This document shows, in pieces, positions 26,520-34,308 of a stretch of DNA of 64,000 nt; the stretch's first letter is position 1, and each line of letters starts with the position of its first letter. Under the pieces are notes generated by a model. The model made no database searches. It saw only the letters and a list, made by a program, of their open reading frames with translations, and was not told where the DNA came from. A program made the position numbers and the translations under genes. Where the stretch lies: assembly GCF_013409935.1 (NCBI RefSeq), contig NZ_JACCCO010000003.1:930001-994000 (forward strand). The letters are read 5' to 3'. Origin of the DNA: Streptosporangium sandarakinum. Lineage in GTDB: Bacteria; Actinomycetota; Actinomycetes; Streptosporangiales; Streptosporangiaceae.

Positions 26520-26692
26520 TCCGGGCCGCCTCCGCGCGCTCACCGGCGGTGCGCCGGGGGCCGCCCACCGGATACGCCGGCGGCTCCCGAACGCCCCGAT
26601 GCCGAATAAGACTCACGAAAGCGGGATAACCGGCAACTGGGACACCGGTAAGCTCGTGCTGGTTTTCAGGCCCGACTTGGAGGAGATGAGCC

Positions 26693-27709
26693 GTGCGGGT
26701 GTCCCGGAAGATCGCCGTCACGCTGGCGGGGGCCGCCGTCCTCGCCCAGGCCGCGGCCTGTTCCTCCGACGAGCCCGCGGCGGGCAAGCAGCCGCAGGCG
26801 GCGGCGGAGGGCACGACGCCCGCCGAGACCCCGTCCCCGGAGCCCACCCACCCCTTCACCGGCCTGCCCGGCGCCGTGCGCAGGCCGGTGCTCGCGGCGA
26901 AGATCGAGAACACCTCGGCGGGCAAGCCGCAGCTCGGCCTGAGAAGCGCCGACATCGTCTACGTCGAGCAGGTCGAGGCGGGCCTGACCCGCCTCATGGC
27001 GATCTTCTCCTCGAAGCTCCCGCCCAAGATCGGCCCGGTGCGCAGCGCCCGCATCTCCGACCTGCACATCCTGCCGCAGTTCGGCAAGCCCGCCCTGGCC
27101 TACTCGGGCGTGCAGACCAAGATGATCCCCAAGGTCCAGCAGGCGTCCCTCGTCGACGTCTCCGACAGCAGGGCCCCGGGCGCCTACTTCCGCCAGCCCG
27201 GCCGCTACGCGCCCTACAACCTGTTCGCCGAGCCCAGGAAGCTCCTGGCCCAGGCGCCCGGGGTGAGCAAGGCCAAGGACATCGGCTTCACCTTCGGCGA
27301 CGCCCCCGAGGACGGGACGCCGAGGAAGTCGTTCAGCGTGCGGTACCCGGCGGCCCGCTTCACCTTCACCTGGTCGGACTCGGCCAAGAAGTGGCTGGTC
27401 TGGCAGGACGGCAAGAAGGACATGGCCGCCGAGGGCGGCCAGCTCGGCGCCCCGACCATCGTCGTGCAGTACGCCAAGACCGAGCGCTCGGAATTTCACG
27501 ACCTCAACCAGAGTTATACCCCTCTGGTGCACTCCACCGGCACGGGCAGGGCCGTCGTGCTCCGGGACGGGCAGGCGTTCAAGGCCAGGTGGTCGCGCGA
27601 GTCGGAGCGGGACGGCACCGTCTTCACCACCGAGAACGGGGAGCCGATGAACTTCGCCCCCGGCCAGGTGTGGGTCGTCCTGGCCGCGCCCAAGCCCGTC
27701 ATCCCCTAG
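26693..27709 (+). CDS. DUF3048 domain lipoprotein
   Basis: A 338-residue lipoprotein. The signal ends in a lipobox (LAQAAAC, Cys at residue 23), followed by a Pro/Thr-rich linker and a DUF3048 domain (HPFTGLP start; AAKIENTSAGKPQLGL; GPVRSARISDLHI; YNLFA). It should be anchored on the outer face of the membrane. The domain has no established reaction. The GTG at 26693 has GGAGGAG 7 bases upstream, and TAAGCT at 26649-26654 is a possible -10. Confidence 0.87.
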   Translation: MRVSRKIAVTLAGAAVLAQAAACSSDEPAAGKQPQAAAEGTTPAETPSPEPTHPFTGLPGAVRRPVLAAKIENTSAGKPQLGLRSADIVYVEQVEAGLTRLMAIFSSKLPPKIGPVRSARISDLHILPQFGKPALAYSGVQTKMIPKVQQASLVDVSDSRAPGAYFRQPGRYAPYNLFAEPRKLLAQAPGVSKAKDIGFTFGDAPEDGTPRKSFSVRYPAARFTFTWSDSAKKWLVWQDGKKDMAAEGGQLGAPTIVVQYAKTERSEFHDLNQSYTPLVHSTGTGRAVVLRDGQAFKARWSRESERDGTVFTTENGEPMNFAPGQVWVVLAAPKPVIP

Positions 27710-27772
27710 GCGGGCTCCCTCCGGGGGCGGCCGGCCGTACAGGATGGCCAAGAAGATCCCCCGAAGGCGACA

Positions 27773-27800
27773 GATCGGCGTGTGAGGGCATACGCCGATC
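27773..27800. promoter_or_regulatory. 28-bp near-perfect palindrome upstream of pdxS
   Basis: The arms GATCGGCGT (27773-27781) and ACGCCGATC (27792-27800) are perfect complements; the inner TG/CA also pairs around AGGG. It lies just upstream of a TACCAT -10 (27807-27812) and covers the -35 region. It is either an operator for pdxS control or the terminator of the DUF3048 gene 64 bases upstream. No T run follows, and its position favours an operator. Confidence 0.5.
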
Positions 27801-27881
27801 AACGCCTACCATGAAGAAGTGGCGGCCGTCCCGGCGAGGGACGCCCGTGATCCGCAACCAGCCGTCGTGAGGTAGAGCCCC

Positions 27882-28796
27882 GTGTCCAGCAGCACGCCCG
27901 AAGTCACCGAGACCGCCGTCACCGGAACCGCCCGGGTCAAGCGCGGCATGGCAGAGATGCTCAAGGGTGGCGTCATCATGGACGTCGTCACCCCCGAGCA
28001 GGCCAAGATCGCCGAGGACGCCGGCGCGGTCGCCGTCATGGCCCTTGAGCGGGTCCCCGCCGACATCCGCGCCCAGGGCGGCGTATCCCGGATGAGCGAC
28101 CCCGACATGGTCGAGGGCATCATCTCCGCCGTCTCGATCCCCGTCATGGCCAAGGCCCGCATCGGCCACTTCGTCGAGGCCCAGGTCCTGCAGTCGCTCG
28201 GCGTCGACTACATCGACGAGTCCGAGGTGCTGACCCCCGCCGACTACGCCAACCACATCGACAAGTGGCGCTTCACCGTCCCCTTCGTCTGCGGCGCCAC
28301 CAACCTCGGCGAGGCGCTGCGCCGCATCACCGAGGGCGCGGCGATGATCCGCTCCAAGGGCGAGGCCGGCACCGGCGACGTCTCCAACGCCGTCACCCAC
28401 ATGCGCACGATCCGCGCCGAGATCAAGCGCCTCACCTCGCTGCCGGAGGACGAGCTGTACGTCGCGGCCAAGGAGCTGCAGGCGCCTTACGAGCTGGTCG
28501 CCGAGGTCGCCAGGACCGGCAAGCTGCCCGTGGTGCTCTTCACCGCCGGTGGCATCGCCACCCCGGCCGACGCCGCGATGATGATGCAGCTCGGCGCCGA
28601 GGGCGTGTTCGTCGGCTCGGGCATCTTCAAGTCCGGCAACCCGGCGCAGCGTGCCGCCGCGATCGTCAAGGCCACCACCTTCTACGACGACCCGGACGTC
28701 ATCGCCAAGGTCTCCCGCGGCCTGGGCGAGGCCATGGTCGGCATCAACGTCGACGACATCCCGGTCCCGCACCGCCTCGCCGAGCGCGGCTGGTAG
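27882..28796 (+). CDS. pdxS: pyridoxal 5'-phosphate synthase, lyase subunit
   Basis: A 304-residue TIM-barrel enzyme of the DXP-independent vitamin B6 route. It condenses ribose 5-phosphate and glyceraldehyde 3-phosphate with ammonia supplied by PdxT. The sequence is highly conserved ([60 protein letters not shown]). The GTG at 27882 follows a weak site (TGAGGTAG). Its partner gene pdxT lies 3.9 kb downstream, after three inserted genes. Confidence 0.97.
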   Translation: MSSSTPEVTETAVTGTARVKRGMAEMLKGGVIMDVVTPEQAKIAEDAGAVAVMALERVPADIRAQGGVSRMSDPDMVEGIISAVSIPVMAKARIGHFVEAQVLQSLGVDYIDESEVLTPADYANHIDKWRFTVPFVCGATNLGEALRRITEGAAMIRSKGEAGTGDVSNAVTHMRTIRAEIKRLTSLPEDELYVAAKELQAPYELVAEVARTGKLPVVLFTAGGIATPADAAMMMQLGAEGVFVGSGIFKSGNPAQRAAAIVKATTFYDDPDVIAKVSRGLGEAMVGINVDDIPVPHRLAERGW

Positions 28797-28801
28797 GAAA
28801 T

Positions 28802-28851
28802 TTCAGGAAAGGCGGCATCTGTGAAGGATGCCGCCTTTTCGGTTTCCTGAA
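28802..28851 (+). terminator. two-tier intrinsic terminator of pdxS
   Basis: The inner stem GGCGGCATC (28811-28819) pairs with GATGCCGCC (28827-28835) and is followed by TTTTC. An outer pair, TTCAGGAAA (28802-28810) with TTTCCTGAA (28843-28851), extends it across a small bulge. It starts 5 bases after the pdxS stop. Confidence 0.85.
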
Positions 28852-28853
28852 CC

Positions 28854-28875
28854 GTTCACCCCGCCGTCATGATCC
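28854..28875 (+). promoter_or_regulatory. possible two-unit PHO box upstream of phoD
   Basis: GTTCA at 28854 and CGTCA at 28865 begin 11-bp units spaced exactly 11 bp apart, the layout of the Streptomyces PhoP direct repeat (GTTCACC-type). The first unit fits well, the second only in its first half. It lies 50-70 bases before the start of a phosphodiesterase/alkaline phosphatase D gene, a typical PhoP target. Inference from pattern and neighbour. Confidence 0.45.
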
Positions 28876-28924
28876 TCCGGGAGGCTGACGGGCGTTCGTG
28901 CCCGACACCCCCCGGAGGACCGCC

Positions 28925-30625
28925 TTGTCCGAATTCACCCGCCGCTCCTTCCTCGTCACCGGGATCGCGGCCGGAGCCGTGGCCGCCGTCCCCGGCGCGG
29001 CGCACGCCGATCCCGGCGCGGAGAGCGCCGGCGCGGAGAGCGCCGCCTCCCTCGCCTCCCGGGGTCTGCGGACCGATCCCTTCACGCTCGGCGTGGCCTC
29101 GGGCGACCCGGACGCCGAGGGCTTCGTGATCTGGACCCGGCTGGCGCAGCGGCCGCTCGCCGAGGACGGCATGGGAGGCATGCCCGCCCTGCCGTTCCCG
29201 GTCCAGTGGCAGATCTACGCCGACGAGGGCGGCCGCCGGGTGGTACGGCGCGGCACGGCCCTGGCCAGGCCCGACTGGGGCCACAGCGTCCACGTGGAGG
29301 TGGGCGGCCTGTCCGCCGACCGCGACTACTGGTACCGCTTCAGGGTCGGCCCGTACCTGTCGCCCATCGGCCGGGCCCGCACCGCCCCGCACCCGCTGTC
29401 GTTCGGCTCGCCGCTGGCCATGGCCTTCGTCTCCTGCGCCCAGTACGAGCACGGCTACTTCACCGCCTACCGCCGCCTGGCCGAGGACCACCCCGACCTG
29501 GTCCTGCACCTCGGCGACTACCAGTACGAGTACACGCGCGACACCTACACCATCCCCGGCGGCAACATCCGCGACCACGAGGGCCCCGAGACCGAGACGC
29601 TCGCGAACTACCGGCAGCGGCACGCCCAGTACAAGACCGATCCCGACCTGCAGGCCGCGCACGCCGCCGCCCCCTGGCTGGTGGTCTGGGACGACCACGA
29701 GCTGGACAACAACTGGGCCGACGAGATCCCGGAGAAGCCGGAGGTCCCGCAGCCGAACTTCCTCGCCCGGCGCGAGGCGGCCTTCCGCGCCTACTACGAG
29801 AACATGCCGCTGCGCCGCACCTCCGTCCCGCGCGGCGTCGACATGCAGCTCTACCGGCGGATCCGCTGGGGCGCGCTGGCCACCTTCCACATGCTCGACA
29901 CCCGCCAGTACCGTGACGACCAGGGCTGCGGCGACGGCTACAGCGCCTGCCCCGAGGCGAGCGACCCGGCGCGCTCCATCACCGGCGAGCAGCAGGAGCG
30001 CTGGCTGATCGACGGCTTCCGCCGGTCGCGGGCGCGCTGGGACGTCATCGGCCAGCAGGTCTTCTTCGCCCAGCGCGACAACAACGCCGGCCCGCTCAAG
30101 GTCACCAGCCAGGACGCCTGGGACGGCTACGTCGCCTCCCGCCGGCGGATCACCCAGGGCTGGGTGGACGCCGGGGTGCGCAATCCGGTGGTGCTCACCG
30201 GTGACGTGCACGCCCACTGGGCCAGCGACCTCAAGCTCGACTACGACGACCCCACCGGCCGCACGGTCGGCTCCGAGCTGGTCGCCACCTCGATCTCCAC
30301 CACCGGAGACGGCAAGGACTCCGATCCCGCGACCCACCCGTACCTGAAGATCAACCCGCACCTGAAGTTCTACAACAACCAGCGGGGCTATGTGCTTACG
30401 CGGATCGAGCCGGGCGCGCTCACCGCCGACTTCAGGGTGGTGCCCAAGGTGACCGAGGCCGGGGCCGAGGCGTACACCAGGGCGACCTTCGTCGTGGAGG
30501 ACCGGGCTCCGGGCGTCCAGCAGACCTACCTGCGCCCGCTGGACCCGTCCCTGGCCAGGCGGGCCGAGCCGTCGGACGCCGAGCGGATCCAGGAGGTCGT
30601 GGACGCTGAGACCAGGCGTCCCTGA
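28925..30625 (+). CDS. phoD: alkaline phosphatase D (PhoD-type phosphodiesterase)
   Basis: A 566-residue Tat-exported enzyme. The signal has the twin-arginine motif TRRSFLVTG, followed by AHA. The N-terminal PhoD domain precedes the metallophosphatase core: VSCAQYEHGYFTAY, LHLGDYQYEY, WDDHELDNNW, LTGDVHAHW supply the calcium/iron ligands. It releases phosphate from phosphodiesters and phospholipids or teichoic acids outside the cell. A TTG start at 28925 is chosen: GGAGG lies 6 bases upstream, and the signal peptide then has normal length. A GTG at 28898 is the alternative, with poor spacing. Confidence 0.9.
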   Translation: MSEFTRRSFLVTGIAAGAVAAVPGAAHADPGAESAGAESAASLASRGLRTDPFTLGVASGDPDAEGFVIWTRLAQRPLAEDGMGGMPALPFPVQWQIYADEGGRRVVRRGTALARPDWGHSVHVEVGGLSADRDYWYRFRVGPYLSPIGRARTAPHPLSFGSPLAMAFVSCAQYEHGYFTAYRRLAEDHPDLVLHLGDYQYEYTRDTYTIPGGNIRDHEGPETETLANYRQRHAQYKTDPDLQAAHAAAPWLVVWDDHELDNNWADEIPEKPEVPQPNFLARREAAFRAYYENMPLRRTSVPRGVDMQLYRRIRWGALATFHMLDTRQYRDDQGCGDGYSACPEASDPARSITGEQQERWLIDGFRRSRARWDVIGQQVFFAQRDNNAGPLKVTSQDAWDGYVASRRRITQGWVDAGVRNPVVLTGDVHAHWASDLKLDYDDPTGRTVGSELVATSISTTGDGKDSDPATHPYLKINPHLKFYNNQRGYVLTRIEPGALTADFRVVPKVTEAGAEAYTRATFVVEDRAPGVQQTYLRPLDPSLARRAEPSDAERIQEVVDAETRRP

Positions 30626-30630
30626 CCGGC

Positions 30631-30698
30631 CGCGGCCCTGCGGGGCCGCGTGGGGGGTAACGGGGGAGGGCGGTGTCCCGGCGGGGCGCCGCCCTCCC
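30631..30698 (+). terminator. two hairpins downstream of phoD
   Basis: An 8-bp stem with TGCG loop (30631-30638 with 30643-30650) is followed by a 10-bp stem (30664-30673 with 30689-30698) and TT. Together they should end the phoD transcript before marR. Confidence 0.6.
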
Positions 30699-30711
30699 TT
30701 CGGAATAATGC

Positions 30712-30739
30712 TTAGCCTGGCTAAGTTAGACTGGCTAAC
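30712..30739 (+). promoter_or_regulatory. twin MarR-type operators overlapping the marR -10
   Basis: TTAGCCTGGCTAA (30712-30724) is a perfect inverted repeat around one T. Directly after it, GTTAGACTGGCTAAC (30725-30739) is a second copy with one mismatch in the arm. The second covers TAGACT (30727-30732), a -10 that ends 8 bases before the ATG at 30741. Binding by the encoded MarR protein would block its own promoter. The repeats are seen; autoregulation is inferred. Confidence 0.75.
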
Positions 30740-30740
30740 C

Positions 30741-31157
30741 ATGACGACGGACGAACTCGCGGAGAACCTCTCCAAAGAGCTGCGCCACCTGGTGCTGCTC
30801 CTGCGTCGCGTGGCGGCGGGACAGCCGATCACCAGCCAGCAGTACGCCGTGCTGGGGTCGCTGGAGAGCGGCCCGCGCCGGATGACGGAGCTGGCCGAGG
30901 AACACGGGGTCCAGCTCCCCACCATGACGGTGCAGATCAACCGGCTGGAGGAACCCGGCCTGGTGACCCGCTCCGCCGACCCCTCCGACGCCCGGGTCCG
31001 CACGGTCGGGCTGACCGAGGAGGGCCGCGCCCGCCTGGCGGCCGTACGCCGGGCCCGCGTCTCCTACCTCGTCTCCCAGCTCGGCCTGCTCACCCCGGAG
31101 GAACGCGACGCCGTCGCCGCCGCCCTGCCCGCGCTGGCCAAGCTGGGCCGCGCGTGA
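30741..31157 (+). CDS. MarR-family transcriptional regulator
   Basis: A 138-residue MarR protein with winged-helix core (ITSQQYAVLGSLESGPRRMTEL, then PTMTVQINRLEEPGLVTR and the wing DPSDARVRTVGLTEEG). It usually represses a neighbouring efflux gene and responds to a small ligand. The ATG at 30741 lies right after the twin operators and is probably leaderless; an in-frame upstream start at 30708 would lie before the operators. The MFS transporter gene follows 112 bases later. Confidence 0.92.
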   Translation: MTTDELAENLSKELRHLVLLLRRVAAGQPITSQQYAVLGSLESGPRRMTELAEEHGVQLPTMTVQINRLEEPGLVTRSADPSDARVRTVGLTEEGRARLAAVRRARVSYLVSQLGLLTPEERDAVAAALPALAKLGRA

Positions 31158-31219
31158 GACCGCGGGGCCCAGCGCGGTCCCGCCGTCCCCCGCCGTCCTG
31201 AAAGCGATCCCACATCCCC

Positions 31220-31250
31220 GACCGGCCGCCACCCCGGCCGGTCCGCTTTT
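31220..31250 (+). terminator. hairpin with T run between marR and the MFS gene
   Basis: GACCGGCC (31220-31227) pairs with GGCCGGTC (31236-31243) and is followed by CGCTTTT. An outer AAAGCG at 31201-31206 can also pair with CGCTTT. It may terminate marR or attenuate readthrough into the transporter gene. Confidence 0.55.
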
Positions 31251-31269
31251 CCCGCAAGGAGCCACTCCC

Positions 31270-32487
31270 ATGTCCTCGCAGAGTTCGGGTGGAATCCTCC
31301 GCCAGCCGATGTCGGTGTGGGCCACCGCCTTCGCCGCGGTGGTCGCCTTCATGGGCATCGGCCTGGTCGACCCGATCCTGCCCTCCATCGCCAAGAACCT
31401 GAACGCCGGACCCAGCCAGGTCTCCCTGCTGTTCACCAGCTACTTCCTGGTCACCGCGGTGGCGATGCTCGTCACCGGCTGGGTCTCCAGCCGGATCGGC
31501 GGCAAGCGCACCCTGCTGCTCGGCCTGTTCCTGGTCGTCGTCTTCGCCGGTCTGTCCGGCACCTCGGACAGCGTCGGCGCGCTCATCGGCTTCCGCGCCG
31601 GCTGGGGCCTGGGCAACGCCCTGTTCGTCGCCACCGCCCTGGCGGTCATCGTCGGCGCGGCCAGCGGCGGCGCCGAGGCCGCCATCATCCTGTACGAGGC
31701 CGCCCTGGGCCTGGGCATCTCGATGGGCCCGCTGGTCGGCGCCATACTCGGCGACTGGAACTGGCGCGGCCCGTTCTTCGGCACCGCGACCCTGATGGCC
31801 GTCGGGTTCGTCTCCATCGCGGTCCTGCTGAGGAGCACACCCCGGCCCGCGGTGAAGACCCGCCTCAGCGACCCGCTGCGCGCCCTGGCCCACGGCGGCC
31901 TGTCCACCACCGCCTTCACCGCGTTCTTCTACAACTTCGCCTTCTTCACCATCCTGGCCTTCACCCCGTTCATCCTCGGCATGTCGGCCTACGGCATCGG
32001 CGCGGTGTTCTTCGGCTGGGGCGTCCTCGTGGCGCTCGCCTCGGTCTTCGCCGCCCCGGCCATGAGCCGCAGGATAGGCTCGGTACGGGTGCTGTACCTG
32101 TCCCTGGGGACGCTGGCCGTCCTGCAGGCGGGCATCGCCCTGTTCAGCGCGGTCGACATGCGCCCCGGCGTCGTCGTCTGCGTCGTGCTGTGCGGCATCC
32201 CGGCCGGCCTGAACAACACCGTGTTCACCGAGGCCGCCATGGAGGTCTCCGACGCGCCTAGGCCCGTCGCCTCGGCCGGCTACAACTTCGTCCGCTGGAT
32301 GGGCGGGGCCGTCGCGCCCTACGTCGTGACCAAGCTGGGCGAGGAGATCGGCGCGCCCGTGCCGTACTGCCTGGGCGCGGTCTGCTGCCTGGTCGGCGTG
32401 GCCTTCCTGTACGGCAGGCGCCACCACCTGGCGAGCCTCGCGCGGGTGGACGCCGACCACGCCGCCCACGACCTGTCGGCCGCCTGA
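31270..32487 (+). CDS. MFS drug-efflux transporter (DHA1-like)
   Basis: A 405-residue transporter with 12 predicted TM helices. Major facilitator landmarks are visible: FMGIGLVDPILPSIAKNL at the start, the loop 2-3 motif GWVSSRIGGKRTLLLG, and the motif C-like GPLVGAILGDWNWRGPF. It is likely a proton-driven multidrug efflux pump. AAGGAG is 9-10 bases before the ATG. It sits under the marR gene and is probably controlled by it; the substrate is unknown. Confidence 0.9.
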   Translation: MSSQSSGGILRQPMSVWATAFAAVVAFMGIGLVDPILPSIAKNLNAGPSQVSLLFTSYFLVTAVAMLVTGWVSSRIGGKRTLLLGLFLVVVFAGLSGTSDSVGALIGFRAGWGLGNALFVATALAVIVGAASGGAEAAIILYEAALGLGISMGPLVGAILGDWNWRGPFFGTATLMAVGFVSIAVLLRSTPRPAVKTRLSDPLRALAHGGLSTTAFTAFFYNFAFFTILAFTPFILGMSAYGIGAVFFGWGVLVALASVFAAPAMSRRIGSVRVLYLSLGTLAVLQAGIALFSAVDMRPGVVVCVVLCGIPAGLNNTVFTEAAMEVSDAPRPVASAGYNFVRWMGGAVAPYVVTKLGEEIGAPVPYCLGAVCCLVGVAFLYGRRHHLASLARVDADHAAHDLSAA

Positions 32488-32571
32488 CCCCGGCCGCCCG
32501 ACCGCACGACCCTGGCCCCGGCCGTACGGCGGGCCGCGCGCCCGGCCGCCCGCCCCGCCGGCCGGCCCCCG

Positions 32572-32608
32572 CCCCGCGGGACCGGCTGGTTTGGGGCGGT
32601 CCGCGGGG
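32572..32608. promoter_or_regulatory. inverted repeat around the pdxT -35 region
   Basis: CCCCGCGGGACCG (32572-32584) pairs with CGGTCCGCGGGG (32597-32608) with a single-base bulge. The loop holds TTGGGG (32591-32596), a possible -35 located 18 bases before TACGCT (32615-32620). It may be an operator for pdxT or the terminator of the MFS gene. Confidence 0.4.
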
Positions 32609-32655
32609 TGGCCATACGCTTGAACCGCATCACGAGCCCCTTGAAAGGACCACCG

Positions 32656-33246
32656 GTGACCATCGCCCCGACGATCGGTGTCTTCGCCCTGCAGGGAGAC
32701 GTCCGCGAGCACGCGCGCTGCCTGGAGCAGGCGGGAGCCAAGGCCGTGGCCGTACGGCGCCCCGAGGAGCTGGAGGCGGTCGACGCGCTGGTCGTCCCGG
32801 GAGGGGAGTCCACCACGATGTGGAAGCTCGCCGACGCCTTCGAGCTGCTGGAGCCGCTCCGGGCGAGGATCAAGGACGGCATGCCCGCCTACGGCTCCTG
32901 CGCAGGCATGATCATGCTGGCCGACCGGATCGAGGGCGGCGTCGAGGGCCAGCAGACCATCGGCGGCATCGACATGGTGGTCCGGCGCAACGCCTTCGGC
33001 CGCCAGGTCGACTCCTTCGAGTCCGACATCGACTTCGCGGGCATGGGCCCGCTGCGGGCGATCTTCATCCGCGCCCCCTGGGTGGAATCGGTCGGTTCCG
33101 ACGTCGACGTGCTGGCCCGAGCCGAAGCTGGGGATAGGATCGTCGCGGTCCGTCAGGGGCCTCTGCTGGCCACGTCCTTCCATCCGGAGCTCACCGGGGG
33201 CTGCGACGTGCATTCATACTTCGTTGAGATGGTGAGGGAGCTCTAG
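32656..33246 (+). CDS. pdxT: pyridoxal 5'-phosphate synthase, glutaminase subunit
   Basis: A 196-residue glutaminase. The GGESTT motif, nucleophile Cys82 (YGSCAGM) and the His176-x-Glu178 pair (SFHPELTGG) are all present, so it should supply ammonia to PdxS. The GTG at 32656 has AAAGGA 6 bases upstream and matches the family N-terminus. yebC starts 3 bases after the stop, so the two share an mRNA. Confidence 0.96.
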   Translation: MTIAPTIGVFALQGDVREHARCLEQAGAKAVAVRRPEELEAVDALVVPGGESTTMWKLADAFELLEPLRARIKDGMPAYGSCAGMIMLADRIEGGVEGQQTIGGIDMVVRRNAFGRQVDSFESDIDFAGMGPLRAIFIRAPWVESVGSDVDVLARAEAGDRIVAVRQGPLLATSFHPELTGGCDVHSYFVEMVREL

Positions 33247-33249
33247 TCG

Positions 33250-34002
33250 ATGTCCGGCCACTCCAAATGGGCGACGACCAAGCACAAGAAGGCCGCGCTC
33301 GACTCCAAGCGCGGCAAGCTGTTCGCCAAGCTCATCAAGAACATCGAGGTCGCGGCCCGGACCGGCGGCCCCGACCCGGACGGCAACCCGACGCTGTACG
33401 ACGCCATCACCAAGGCGCGTAAGAGCTCGGTCCCGCTGGACAACATCGAGCGCGCCCGCAAGCGCGGCGGCGGCCTGGAGGCCGGCGGCGCCGACTGGCA
33501 GACCATCATGTACGAGGGCTACGCCCCCGGTGGTGTCGCCGTGCTGATCGAGTGTCTGACCGACAACCGCAACCGAGCCGCCTCCGAGGTCCGCGTGGCG
33601 CTGACCCGCAACGGCGGCTCCCTGGCCGACCCCGGCTCGGTGTCCTACATGTTCAACCGCAAGGGTGTCGTGCTCGTCCCCAAGGGTTCGCTCACCGAGG
33701 ACGACGTGCTGGTGGCGGTCCTCGACGCGGGCGCCGAGGAGGTCAACGACCTGGGCGACCAGTTCGAGGTCGTCTCCGAGGCCGGTGACCTCGTCCCGGT
33801 CCGCAAGGCCCTGCAGGACGCCGGGATCGACTACGACTCGGCCGAGTCGAGCTTCCTGCCGACGATGAACGTCCCGCTCGACGAGGAGGGCGCGCGCAAG
33901 GTCTTCCGGCTGATCGACGCCCTGGAGGACAGCGACGACGTGCAGAACGTCTGGGCCAACTTCGACGTCTCCGACGAGGTCATGGAGAAGCTGGAGGCCT
34001 GA
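33250..34002 (+). CDS. YebC/PmpR-family regulator or translation factor
   Basis: A 250-residue YebC-type protein ([21 protein letters not shown] start; [50 protein letters not shown]). The family was described as transcription regulators and more recently as factors that relieve ribosome stalling at proline runs. It is coupled to pdxT (3-base gap) and stands upstream of ruvC in the usual order, though two extra genes intervene here. Confidence 0.95.
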   Translation: MSGHSKWATTKHKKAALDSKRGKLFAKLIKNIEVAARTGGPDPDGNPTLYDAITKARKSSVPLDNIERARKRGGGLEAGGADWQTIMYEGYAPGGVAVLIECLTDNRNRAASEVRVALTRNGGSLADPGSVSYMFNRKGVVLVPKGSLTEDDVLVAVLDAGAEEVNDLGDQFEVVSEAGDLVPVRKALQDAGIDYDSAESSFLPTMNVPLDEEGARKVFRLIDALEDSDDVQNVWANFDVSDEVMEKLEA

Positions 34003-34308
34003 CCGGCCGCCCGCCGCCCCGCCGTACGCCCGCCCCGCCGTGCCGCGGAGGCGGGCGTACGGCTGCCCGGGGAACCTTCCGCGTACGGCCCCCGTGTACG
34101 GCCCCACGCCCCGGGGGCGGACCCCGGATGAGGTCTCGCGCCCCGGGGGTGGACCCCGGGTGACGCCTGCCCGGGACCCTCCGGGCGCCCGCCCGGGAGA
34201 CCTTTCCGGCGGCCGTCCAGAGACGGAGTCATGGGGTTTTCGTGACGTTCGCCGGAAAAATATGAGCGGCGATTTGCCTAAATAAATGAGGGCATATGCC
34301 GCCGTACG
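34003..34308. other. intergenic region with a long hairpin and a 25-bp direct repeat
   Basis: Holds a 13-bp perfect hairpin (34022-34034 with 34050-34062, 15-base loop) that probably ends the pdxT-yebC mRNA. It also holds a 25-bp direct repeat at 34107-34131 and 34139-34163 with two mismatches; each copy contains its own CCGGGG/CCCCGG dyad. The last 60 bases are unusually AT-rich (TAAATAAAT at 34279-34287) and probably hold the antiporter promoter. I see no gene. Confidence 0.6.
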
